Origin: Lentinus brumalis
Taxonomy: Eukaryota > Basidiomycota > Agaricomycetes > Polyporales > Polyporaceae
Assembly: GCA_001792895.1 (NCBI GenBank)
Contig: MARA01000049.1
Coordinates: 124,001-188,000 of the forward strand
Direction: 5' to 3'
DNA length: 64,000 nucleotides
The position numbers were made by a program, and so were the translations under genes. The notes below the pieces were generated by a model. It saw only the letters and a program-made list of their open reading frames with translations, did not search any database and was not told the origin of the DNA. How positions within the stretch are numbered: the first letter of the stretch is position 1; each line of letters begins with the position of its first letter. This document shows, piece by piece, positions 22,149 to 32,824 of the stretch.

Positions 22149-23222
22149 ATGATTTTCGTGTGCGTGTGGTCATCCGAATTATTCTCCACCCCAGACTGAC
22201 AATTCCACAGGTTGCCCGTCGAAACAATTCATGCGATCGTAGACATGTACGATATGCCCTCGCTCCTCGCATGGCGTGGTACTTGTACCAGGAACCGAGC
22301 CCAAGCGGACGAACTCCTACGATCCGCGCGCCATCGTCTGATAGGCCACTTTGTCGCAGAGGTGGAACCCTTCCTCGACTGTCTGAGTTGGCACGGAGCT
22401 ATTGTCTGCGGCGACGTGGCGTTGGCTTTCTTCCTTCGAGACGATCGCATGCTGGGCATCGAGCTGGAAATTGCTGTCGGGATTCATGAAGGTGCGGAGA
22501 TACAGGAAGAGCTCCGGAATCGCTTCAATTGTGTCCCCACCCACGGCGGGACCGACCAGGCCATGAACGAGTACTCGCCGGAAAGCCGTCGGTACAGCCT
22601 CCCCACTGGCTCCTTCCTCCTCCTCTCCATATCGCACAACGAGAGCCCGCTGCCGCCAGTAATCCGACGTCGCCTCACAGCATACATGAATTACTTCTCG
22701 GCAGACTCCATGGGCTCAGCCTACCCCGCCCTCACGCTACGGAGGCGCTCATTCATCGCGACCGATATCTTCCTCACTGACCAGGACCGCCTGGACCGGG
22801 ACCGGCTGGTGAATAAATGCCGTTTCATCGTATCAAACACCATGGCAGATTTGCTACATGTCTCGCCGCCGATCGCCGCCGTCACGACGAAGGCGGCAAG
22901 TCATGTGGACATGTGGCCCGGGGACGCACCGTGCCTTCGCTCGTCCTACCTCTGTCCGGGACAAGAGCGATTTTTTGGGGACGGCGGTTCACTCGTGGAC
23001 TTCTTCGACATCTCCGACATCTCCATTGCCGATGTCATGACACGCCACCGAGCACCCTTTGGTCCTGCGGTTGTGTGGTGGCTGGAAGGGTTCCAGAAAT
23101 GCGTACAGTGTTGCGCGAGTCGAAATCGAAGTCTGAGGCCAAATACGAGGGTGGGATGGTTGTCGGCAGTGCACGAAGCCTTCCACTACGGGCCGAGATT
23201 CAAAGGGATCCAGTGGTGTTGA
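22149..23222 (+). CDS. F-box-like hypothetical protein, family member 3
   Basis: A tiny first exon 22149-22159 (MIF plus two bases) joins after a 51-nt intron (GTGCGT..CAG) to 22211-23222, giving MIFVLPVETIHAIVDMYDMP, an F-box-like start. An upstream in-frame ATG also exists at about 22113. Then come IVCGDVALAFFLRDD and, about 12 residues on, IELEIAV, the family member closest to a G-x..[DE]h[DE]h nucleotidyltransferase core. MNYFSADSMGSAYPALTLRRRSF matches the SAYPPLT block of member 1. The C-terminus keeps Trp and Cys (WWLEGFQKCVQCC). It is embedded between two reverse-strand genes. Function is unknown. Confidence 0.62.
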
Positions 23223-23495
23223 GGTGAGCCGCCCCTGAATGGCGTCATACATCCCGCTAACTTGTTCTAACTCCCGGTTCAACCAGGAGGGGCCGCCGTA
23301 CGGCTGCGGTACTGCTGCCCTTGTCAACCAGCCGGGACTATGTCGATAAATTAATACAGCTCAGACATAACAGATGAGATCCGTTGGCGCGGAGACTCGT
23401 ACATGAAAGATAGGAGGTGTTTATATTTCTGCACGCCGCGGCTGCGATATCGATTGAGACAACTAAGTACTGTACTCCCAAGGCCAGCGACGTCA
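23223..23495. other. convergent intergenic gap
   Basis: Between the 3' ends of the forward gene and the reverse-strand gene. Nothing is recognised. Confidence 0.4.
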
Positions 23496-25658
23496 TCACC
23501 CCCGACGCCACGCCTGGTAAAACAAAGCCCATTCACCGCGGCGATCATGCCCGAAATTGATCCACCGTTCCTGCTCCCCCTGCCTCCGTCCGGCGTCGTT
23601 CCAAGCGTTGAAGTTCTGGTGAAAGGTGGACTTGTGCCACTTGACACCGAAAGCCGCTTCGAATGCTGGAGTACGCTTCATCTGGGCAGTGTCCTCGAGA
23701 TAGCGCATGCGAGAAAAACCGGCAGCCATATCCTGCACGTAACGCAAAGGCCAGCCGCGAGGACCGCGAGGCGCCTTGGAAAGATCGATTGTGGCGGGAT
23801 CGAGGGTGATAGATGGAGCCGCCGACCTGGGGGTCACGCCTAAGCGCAAAGTGGGAGTCGAGGGTGAGGGGGGACGAGACCGGTCTCGGTCGGACGAGTC
23901 CGAGCGATCCTCGCGGGCCTCTTCTAGCCGGGATCGCAAAGAGGGGCCGGTTGAGTCGGCGAAGGCGAAGTCGTCGAAGACATCGTCGTCCCGAGCAAAG
24001 CCAGGGCTGCTCCCCAGAGGTGAATGACTGCCATCGCGCTGCGAGCGAGGCGTTGACCAGCCGCGCGAGGACGATGGAGTGGCAGAGAAACGTGAATTAC
24101 AGGTGGATGGTGTTGGGGGAATCGACCCCGCGCGAGAACCGAGTGATGATGGAGTCATAGGCCACTGTCGCAACGAGCGTCCGGAGGCAGGCGTCAGAGG
24201 CATCGCGGCGATCCTTTTACGCGGAGTGGCGAACGAGGGAGAGCTGAGCGGACATAGGTCAGGACATCGACAAGACAAGGATGCCGCTTCACTCACCCGG
24301 AACGGCCGAAGACATCACCAGCGTCGTCTTCAGCGCGACGCTTGCCCAACGATGCAGAGGCGTCGGCCACATCGTACATGGCCAGCCCGGGCATGCCCAC
24401 ACCGGTGGTGACCCCCATTGCGCGATAATAAAGCACATCCAAGCCCTTGACGTTGCGCGCAGGCGTCAACGGCGAGCAGTTCCACCACCTACACCTCTCC
24501 TCGTCCCAGTACTGGCACGTTTTGGTGTCGACGCCGTACGCTTGGACTAGCTCCGGAGAGTCCTTCGGATGGAAGCCGGGCCAGTGCGGGACACGAACTG
24601 TATGACCTTGAGAGATCGAACCATCCTGCACGGCAAGGCCACGTTATCAGACATGACCACTCGGAAAGACGACAGAGAATAACCCGCACCACGTCCCAGA
24701 ACTCCAGCATTTTTGTGCGGCCAAGCTGCTGCGTGAACCGGGCTTCGTCACTGGCTTCCTGGGCCACTGTGATTTGGGCGGAGTCGGCGCCCTGAAATCG
24801 CGCTTGGTAAATGGGAGAGACAGATTGGCGGAAGGTAGAACGAGCTGGACGCACAGGTAAGTGAGGAGCAGCGAGGAGAGCGGGGTCGATGGTCGTAGGA
24901 GCAGGCGGGGCCGGTGCCACAGAGACTGCTGGGTTGACCACTACAGCGGTCGCAACCCGAGCGGCGGGCGCCGCGGACGCGGCGGCCGGAACGGGAGCGA
25001 CGTCGGCAGCGGGGGCTGCGCCACAGCCAGGAGGCGGCGGCGGCGGCGGTACCCACCCAGGGATGACGAGCGGCGCAGGAATGGCAATGGCGGGTGGCGG
25101 CGGAGGAGGGGGTGCAGCGAGGCCCGGGGGCGGGGCGACTACGCCAATGTGAATACGTATACGGACAAATTGTGATGAATACTCACCTTGGCCTCGGCGA
25201 CGACCCTGATTGTGCGAGCTCACAGAGCACGATCGCAGCCCGGGAACGGTGGCTTGAGCTCTCATGCAGCACTGTTTGCAAAGACCCATAAGACAGTTTA
25301 TGTTCACCGCGTTGGGGGAACGTGCGCTCTTGCACGCCAGGCCAGGACACTTGATTTGCAACTGAGGGTGGGCATCATGTCCGCGCGGCAAGTCAGTGAA
25401 CAGGAACTTGTCGCATGAGGTGTCGACGGGAGGAAAGTTGTGGAAACACTGCAAGGCGCACGGTCGACGCGTGAGAGGTGGGGACGGCAGGGGATTTCGG
25501 AGGAGTATACATACCTTGCGAAACCAGAGGCCCTCGTACTCCGGAGTCACAATGCCCTTGCACAAAACGGGGGCGGAGAGATAGAACGAGCAATTGTCAC
25601 AGCGGGGAGGATGGACGAGGGGATGATCAGGGGAACCAGGGGCGGGAGGCTGCGCCAT
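23496..25658 (-). CDS. hypothetical protein with Cys-rich N-terminus and proline-rich middle
   Basis: Five exons join in phase with GT..AG borders: 25658-25515, 25448-25187, 25138-24690, 24625-24297 and 24243-23496, giving 643 residues. The first two exons carry a Cys/His-rich module (RCDNCSFYLSAPVLCKG, TSCDKF, KCPGLACKSA, NCLMGLCKQCCMRA, CSVSSHNQ), probably zinc-binding. Exon 3 has runs of 7-8 prolines and an Ala/Val/Pro-rich stretch. Exon 4 has TCQYWDEERCRWWNC. The last exon is Ser/Pro/Arg-rich and ends with an aromatic helical block. Similar Cys modules occur in uncharacterised agaricomycete proteins, often near transposons, but I cannot name a family. The start ATG at 25658 directly precedes the Cys module. 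Confidence 0.7.
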
Positions 25659-26245
25659 ACACCGTCGACGCGCGTGAAAAGGTGCGAGGTTGGGGCGAGA
25701 GAGAGGCCAGCGAAACTGCTTGCGGGTGAGAAGTAGATGGCAGTAGGCAGGAGAAGGTTGAGTGATGACGGCGGTGAGCAAAGATGAGGCGGGCCGAGCT
25801 ACAGGTTTGGGAGAGAGAGCGTGAGCTTATATAGCACAATGGCTCAGAGGGTAAGAGTGTATTGGCTCTTCAGCGAGCAGGAACGATGAAGCCCCGGGGT
25901 AGACGATGCTGAAGGGAGGCCGACAAGGCAAGAGTTGACGGGGGGTGGGCATTGTGATGTGCGAGGGGCCGCGCAGCGCAGTGGTTCATGGAAGCTAAAG
26001 CAGTGTGGTTAAAAGGGCAGGAGTGTGACATGTGGGGCGAGGGTGACGGGGCCCATGGCGAACCGAAAGGGTGCCGTTGAACGGGCGGCGCTGGGTGGAC
26101 ATGGCAAGTATGGTTCGCTGTGTCCGGCAGGTGAGTTTTGACCACACAGAGATGTGTGCGATTGTGATAGCCAGGGTACATGAGCCATGGGAGCAGGACA
26201 ATCAGTGGTGTCTCTCGTAAATACTAACGTGACTAACCTGTTGAC

Positions 26246-26349
26246 GACGCGTGCCCGGATGAACGACGCGTGCCCGGATGAACGACGCGTGCCCGGATGA
26301 ACGACGCGTGCCTGGATGAACGACGCGTGCCCGGATGAACGACGCGTGC
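26246..26349. repeat. 19-bp minisatellite, 5.5 copies
   Basis: The unit GACGCGTGCCCGGATGAAC is repeated five times plus a partial copy. One unit has CCT for CCC. Confidence 0.9.
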
Positions 26350-27643
26350 GCACTTGGTTGGGACACTGACGGATGGCGAAGAGATAAAAGGCGATCACCA
26401 TTGGTTCGTGGGTAGCGGTCGGTGGTAGTTGCGATGTGGGTGGACTGGACGACATGTCGCTAGGGATTGTGATTGACTACAAGGATCGAGGGTCGGGGGT
26501 GGTACAGTACACATAATACGCACATTGGTACCTACGTGAGATTGTGGTCGTTAGTGACCTCATACTGGGAAGGCGGAGAGTGAGCTCACGGTGTCATCGC
26601 ACTAAAGAACTTCAGGGGTTGTGAAGGTTGTCGATGTGGGCTGTGCATGGAGTTGAGATGATAGTTGGCGCGAATGAGGAACCCATATCAGCGACATAGT
26701 AATTAAATGATGACGGGCATGGTCATTGCGGCGGAAATCCGCTTGGTACATCGGCGAGGACGAGTCTACGTATATGAGGATCGTGTCGGCGAGCTCATGC
26801 TGTTGCGGATGGTGCGATGAGGACTGTGGTTAGCGTACTGCGGGCCCATAGCAGACTCGGCATGTCATTGCGGGGACGAACGTGTCGCCCGCGAAAGCTA
26901 CGTAGTGCGAACGATGATGGATCATGTCGGAGGATGAAGCTCGCTGTCGGAAGACCATGGACATGCCTCGAGATATGTGGGAGGCAGTGAGGTGGAACCG
27001 AGGCGAAAGTTGGCGGTAAGTCGTAAAAGTGGTATGCCAGGGGAGGTGCCGGTATCGGTAGTAGTTGATTTCTCACTCGAGTTGTGGTGAGAAGACTTGT
27101 TGGGAGCGGATACGAACTGATGAGTGCATACATTGCTGGAGCGGTGCGGTGGCCATGACTAACTCGTTCGCATGGCTACAGGCATGTAGATGGCCGTTGA
27201 CTGAACCGGGGCCGGTCATTGCGTCATTGGGACTGTGACCAGTGCCCGGTTGAATGAACGGGTGGCGTGTGATTTGCACGGGTCTGGTCGTGCTCACTTC
27301 GACCGCATAGGGCGTGATTGTTGACTGTTCTCTACAGGTATCGGGGTGCTGGAAAAGGAGGATGGCGCAGAAACATATTTGGTTATGATGAGGAAGATGC
27401 GAGCTGGGTGGCATGAATAAGCGAAGACCATGAGGGGGTCGTGTTTGCCTGAATGTTCGCTAGGTGATGTCGAGCAATCTGATCAACTGAGTGTGGTGAG
27501 CAGGTAGGATCCTGATAGATATGGTACAATATGGGGACTGATACGATGGGGTGACTGACATGATCGCCCATTAAGCAATGTGTGGGAGAAATGCGGGGCT
27601 GGAGAGTGGCTGGTACGATAGAGAGGGTGGTTAAGTTGACATG

Positions 27644-27777
27644 GTTCGTACATACGGACCCGTGTGGTCAGGAATGGAGATATAGGAGGGGAGGACTGCA
27701 TTAGTGTTGGGTTCGTACATACGGACCCGTGTGGTCAGGAATGGAGATATAGGAGGGGAGGACTGCATTAGTGTTGG
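27644..27777. repeat. perfect 67-bp tandem duplication
   Basis: GTTCGTACATACGGACCCG starts at 27644 and at 27711. The two 67-base units read as identical. Confidence 0.92.
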
Positions 27778-27980
27778 GAACGTTAGGGCGTTAGGGACCT
27801 GGTCAACTGACAGGGCCGTCAGTGAACCGGGAGATGGCAGTTCAAATGGTGAGGAGGAGGTGACGACACGCCAACGGGGAGATGTTACATAGTGACGACC
27901 GCGGTGCCCGATATGGCAAATCTGGCGAACAGACGCCCATGACATAAGTTTGCCCAAAATGGCTAAGCGCTGGTGCGGCG

Positions 27981-28020
27981 GGGTCCGGCGGAGTCCGGCG
28001 GAGTCCGGCGGAGTCCGGCG
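27981..28020. repeat. 10-bp tandem repeat, 4 copies
   Basis: GAGTCCGGCG is repeated four times, the first unit with G for A. It is the same sequence family as 7594-7618. Confidence 0.9.
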
Positions 28021-28173
28021 ACTGCTGCCCCAGGATGCTGATGTTCAGTTGAACAATAACGAACAAGGGACGCCCGCATCTTGACCTCTTACCAGTACCT
28101 CCTCCCAGTCTACACTCATGTGCGTCCTACCTTCTTCATGTGACATGCGATACTGAGAGACATATTTCTACAG

Positions 28174-28709
28174 GGCGGAGGCTCTCAGTAAGCTTGTGAG
28201 GCCCCATCCACCCCTGGAGTGGTTGCCTGAAGGCAAACATACCTTAACGTGCGTCATTGTTCTATTTGTCTATTTACCTCTGAGTAGTGGCTGAGTCCTA
28301 CCCCAGGCTCGACCCTTCTCTTCCCCGCGTGCCCACGCCTCCTATCCCCGAAGAGCTTCGAAACCACGGCAGGATTCTATACGGGATTAAGATCACGAAC
28401 GCCCATATCACACGATATCTCGAAGAGAACCGGATACACAACGTACCCGAAGATGCACTGTCACGTCGGATGTACAAATTTGCCCTGATTCAGAGCATCG
28501 CCGACGAACTCGAGATGGGCTTCATCACGCAGTTTCACAAGACCTGGCCGGGACGGAGGCTGCACGACGGGCCAGACGAGGACATGATCTTTTGGGCGTC
28601 TGGGTCGTACGGGAGGACTAGATACCCGAACGTCCCGTCCCCGGAGATCGTGAAGGTCTTCATGGGCAAACTCGGCATTCATGATGTCGAGGCGGCGTGG
28701 TGTGCTTGA
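28174..28709 (+). CDS. small hypothetical protein, 5' structure uncertain
   Basis: The main frame, 28287-28709, encodes about 140 residues (YPRLDPSLPRVPTPPIPEEL, RILYGIKITNAHITRYLEEN, IADELEMGFITQF, DMIFWASGSYG) and ends in AAWCA. It has no ATG start of its own; 28287 is GTG. A preceding exon-like segment after CAG at 28171-28173 reads AEALSKLVRPHPPLEWLPEG. I could not place a phase-correct intron between the two. Either a short exon was missed or the gene is damaged. No domain is recognised. Confidence 0.45.
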
Positions 28710-29195
28710 TGGTGGTGCGTCGTTAACTTCTCTGGTATTTCTCTGTACGGATCGACTGAGCACGCGTGTCCGCACGCAGATTAGACCACGGCACAAGTGG
28801 CTGTGATAGCGGAGAAGCTGGAATCACCGCTGTACTATTCCTTCGCTCGGTGGCTCTACGCGTGTCTGGGAGATGATGAGCGTCGGTATGGCGTGGTAAC
28901 TGGATGTCATTGTACCATATCGTTTTTGTGTTCTACTGCTGACGTACTGTTATGATGATCGCACGTAAACGTCCAGAGTTGTCTGACAGTACTCACACCG
29001 GCGGCACGCGGTATCATATTGCCCGCACCAGCAAACCCATCAGCATGTCGGCGCCAACGGCCGCGTATGTGGTCAGTAACAGCATTCTCTGAGCTCATCG
29101 CTTGTGTCATCCGTATCATACGGTAGTACACACTGCAAAATAACATCGCTTGAGTAAGTATCAGCGACGAGCCGGCAACCACCCATGGACCGCGC
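28710..29195. other. intergenic, nothing recognised
   Basis: No supported gene. The cupredoxin exons 1 and 2 that should precede the truncated second copy were looked for here and are absent. Confidence 0.45.
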
Positions 29196-29266
29196 ATATA
29201 CCTGTCGCAATAATCCTTCGTGCGTGAACGACCCGCATATAGTCTCTTGGAATCTTAACATGCACT
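29196..29266 (+). pseudogene. left remnant of cupredoxin copy 2 (intron fragment)
   Basis: ACCGCGCATATA and GAACGACCCGCATATAGTCT match the end of intron 2 of the intact cupredoxin gene (about 4348-4414). The copy is interrupted here by the LINE and resumes at 41509. Confidence 0.75.
29251..29266 (+). repeat. left target-site duplication of the LINE
   Basis: AATCTTAACATGCACT is repeated exactly at 41507-41522, just after the poly(A). The first two As may belong to the poly(A), so the length is 14-16 bp. Confidence 0.92.
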
Positions 29267-30346
29267 GGGAGGCTCCTCTTCCTTATACCACCACCACGGT
29301 CGGTTTTCCCACGGTCAATGGCAAATGGAGCTGCCAAACCGCGCGGTTTTCTCCTACGATAGCGATTGTATCAGTCTGAAATGGGCATACGAGACACGCA
29401 AGCCACGCTCAGAGAGTGTCTATACGAGTGCACAACTCATGGGAAGCTCTACCCCAACGCCTCAGCGGCGAGTCCAACATGGACGGAACGACGCACGGTC
29501 GCATTCAGGCCCGCTGAACTTTCCGCCGCAACATATGGCGTGAGGAGCCTTCGCCCCAGGGGCTGTTGGTGTAGAACCACACACAAACCCGCAAACCGGG
29601 GAATGCGCTGGCAGTGGCAGCGGACGGGGAGCAGCACGGACTGCGGTCCCAGCATGCCACGCGACAGCCATGCGGTGGCGGTGCCGGATCAAGACTATGC
29701 CGGCGCCCGGAACGCGCAACCTGCAGCAGAGCTGACCTTCTCAAGGGGCAGGAGAGAGAATAGATGCAACCAGCCTGAAGAAAGCCAGCGCGATGCAATG
29801 ATTAACCCGGCTCCTGAAGCGAAAATGAGGCTCAGGGCGTAGAATCGAACGGCGCGAGTCATGCAACACATATCTAAATCTCACCGCAAATGAGAGACAG
29901 GGAAACGAGCTCAACCCACTAAATGCTGATTGGCAAATCGCGAATCGGACGCAGACCCTGCGTAACGAGGCTCCCTCAGACGTGGAAGAGAGCAGGAAGC
30001 TTCCCGGCAACGACCGACTAGTATGCCATGTAGCCTTCGTCCTTCCTAAAGCAGCAAGGAACGGATCTAAGAGTAACTCCAGCACCAGGAAACGTACTCC
30101 TACTGCGCAAACGAGAACCTCCCAGACGCACGATGAGTGCCTACTCGTCTCTCGCTCGCTCGCAATTCGTTTCCTAGACTCAGGAATGCAAGGAAGTCTC
30201 TAACCGATGTCTCACTAGACGCGTTCACAGCGTTATATTCTGCGCAAGATACAGCCAACCCCACCAGCACCTGCAGCCACAACCACCACAGCATCGAAAC
30301 CACTGAGCACGCCCACCGCCTCATCAGCCCCTGCCCGCTCATCGCC
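29267..30346 (+). other. 5' untranslated region of the LINE
   Basis: Start of the element. It presumably holds the internal promoter. No gene is recognised; a reverse-complement-free, mixed-composition leader. Confidence 0.45.
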
Positions 30347-30952
30347 ATGGACCACTTCGCGCACCATGCACGCCATCCAAACCCACACTACGCCCCACGA
30401 GTCCCTCCGCCGCCACGCTCGCCACGCCTCCTGCTGATTGCCAGGTGGGAGAGCCAATCCATCACCAAGGCTACACGGAAGTCGAGATCGGTTACGCATC
30501 GGTACAAGCTAGTCATTCGACCAGACGAGCCTGTAGTGGTCGGTGGAGACGTTAGGATCCTCGCTACATCGCCGATCGCATACACCGCACCGGAAGTCCC
30601 GCTCGGGGAGCTGGACACGTATGACCCGCACATTGTCGGGAAGGTGGTTGAGCTCTGGAGATCGGACACGGACCCGGGCAGGGCGAGAGCGAAGATTACG
30701 AATGCGTGTCGAAGAAACAGCGTCCGCGAGGTCGAGATGGAGCTCCCCATAGCGTATAGTGGTCTCAGGCAAGAGGCAGGGAGCGTGAAGCACGGGGAGG
30801 CAGTCGCGCGACAGCGTGCCGGCACGGAGAGCGGCACGAGGGAGGATCTGGACCCCATAATCTGCGTCAGACCGGCGCCGGCGTGGCGCGAATGCGTGGG
30901 CGAGTTCTGCTGGAATAGTCGGCGCGATCTGCCCTTACTAGCACTGTACTGA
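30347..30952 (+). CDS. extra 5' ORF of the LINE (ORF0), unknown function
   Basis: An open frame of 201 codons from ATG at 30347 (the frame stays open upstream to 30137). It begins MDHFAHHARHPNPHYAPRVP, a His/Pro-rich segment, then has basic and hydrophobic parts (LLLIARWESQSITKATRKSR, VGGDVRILATSPIAYTAPEV, ELDTYDPHIVGKVVELWRSD) and ends WNSRRDLPLLALY. It does not resemble ORF1, ORF2 or any family I know. It may be a translated accessory ORF or a chance open frame in GC-rich DNA; about 1.9 kb separates it from ORF1. Confidence 0.4.
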   Translation: MDHFAHHARHPNPHYAPRVPPPPRSPRLLLIARWESQSITKATRKSRSVTHRYKLVIRPDEPVVVGGDVRILATSPIAYTAPEVPLGELDTYDPHIVGKVVELWRSDTDPGRARAKITNACRRNSVREVEMELPIAYSGLRQEAGSVKHGEAVARQRAGTESGTREDLDPIICVRPAPAWRECVGEFCWNSRRDLPLLALY

Positions 30953-32367
30953 GACTAGTACACGCGGACTAAAAACTTGAACCTATCACCGCGGACGGAG
31001 CAACCTGCAACGCAATCTGAATGAGCACGACTGTCGGCACGCTCGAGAAGCAACGGAGCGGCCACTAGCCAAGGAAGTCGAAGCAAGCCGGCGATCCCAC
31101 GATAGCGACTCACAATACTCACCGTGCTGGACACTCGAGACGCGACATCAGGCAGCAAACCACTCACGCAAACCCTGCACTGCTGCAGCGCGTAGAAGCG
31201 CGCTCCCGAGTCCCGCGAAGGTGAGATCGCTGCGCAGAAGGCAGGCAGACTAACGCGTGAAGCATCGCGGGCAGCTCAATTAGACGGCCCGTCGGCCCAG
31301 AGCCCAGACGCGCACCCCGCGCCACGGTCTCAGGACAGACAGCTTCTCTGTTGGTGGCGGTGGCACGGGCAGCAGAGTTCGAGCAGGAGAAGAGATGACG
31401 TACTTACTACAAGGAAGCTGGAAGGAACACTTCTGGAGACGCACGACGGCGAAACTCCTCGGAAAGCCGGACCGCGCAAACCGACCGAATGCAGACGTGA
31501 AACTGCACCGAGGAGCGCGCACGGAACGCGACGCATGCATCATGATCTCCCGCCGAGGACGGAGGATGATGCCACGATGTGGCTGATCTGAACGAAACAC
31601 AAGGAAGTCAGCAAATAAGCGATTAGTAACGACGCACCAAGCTGAGCGGACAACTCGCTGTCCCCGCACCCAGAGGCTGCACGACGCCCGGGCGATAGGC
31701 CGAGAGCCCTCTGCATAGCTCGAGGAGTAGATGGACGGCGCGGTACGCTGAGCACCAGCGAAGACGGAGAACGACGGAGGACGGGTGGCGGAGCCCGGAG
31801 GAGATCAAAGTGATCGCATGTACGGGCGCTCGTGAAGACCTTACATAAAATCGTCTGCTCGGAGGTACACACCCCGTCCCGTTTAGACTTCTCTCTACTA
31901 CTTCCACCACCACGGCTTAACGCGCTGCGCGAGCGCCCTCCCGACCCTCCGAATGCGACAAGCGATACACAAAATGAGCACGCGCGACACGAACAGGATG
32001 CCGCGCGAGTGATTCGGGAGGCCAGAGACGAGCAGCGCAGGCGGGAGGATGGGAAGTCGCTCTGGTTGCGACGACAGACGTGTAAGTAAACCCGCGCGGC
32101 CCTCTCTGTTTCTCCCCCAACGTTGTCCCCCAACAACGCCCCAGCACCGTCCTCTCGACTCTCGCCCACTCGCGTCCGTCTCTCCCATCGCTCCCAGATG
32201 CAGCCCAACAAACCCACCCCCCAAAACAACGGCCGTCGCCCCGACTACGGACGTACGCGGAGCGGTGCGCGGATTCACGTTCCCGCGACACCCCCGCCTT
32301 CACGGTCTTCCGTGACGACACCGCGGGACCAGCACTCCCGACTACCCCCCACCCTCCCCTGACCCCA
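30953..32367 (+). other. LINE region between ORF0 and ORF1
   Basis: No convincing ORF. A GTAAGT at about 32087 and a CAG at about 32148 have the look of an intron, and a 54-codon frame starts at about 32196 (MQPNKPTPQN) and stops just before the ATG at 32368. Confidence 0.4.
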
Positions 32368-32824
32368 ATGGTCATTAACGACACGTTCGATGGTGCGACA
32401 CCGCCCGCCCCGCCGGCGACGCAGCCGCCGACGCGCTCCCCTCTTGGAGAACGCGACGTCAACGTCGTCGAAGGCGAAAGCGCGCGTCGCCGCGCGATGA
32501 CTGCGATGGCCGGCATGGTCCCGAACGCGGACATTCACGCTGCCCAGGTATGTCGAGCGTGTCGCGCCCACCTCCTGCTTCCCACTAACGGTCTCTCGCA
32601 AGGACCGTGCTGGAGCGGCGGAGTGGTTCTTCCCTCCGACTGCCACGGCTCTGAACACGGCGGCCACCGGCGCGTCTGGGACCGCTGCTGAAGGCACGGA
32701 CTCCCCGCCGCTCGACTTCAGCTTTAGCACCACGACGACGGGCTCCATCTCCCCGTCGATCCGTGCGGCGGAGCTCCGCGCGCTCACGCACGCCACGGCT
32801 GGAGGCGTCGAGGACGCGGCCACG

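Larger units (their letters stand above)
25659..28173. other. gene-poor repeat-bearing region
   Basis: About 2.5 kb without a convincing gene. Reverse frames here are rich in His, Pro, Ser and Thr but have no family character. It contains three separate tandem repeats listed below. Confidence 0.5.
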
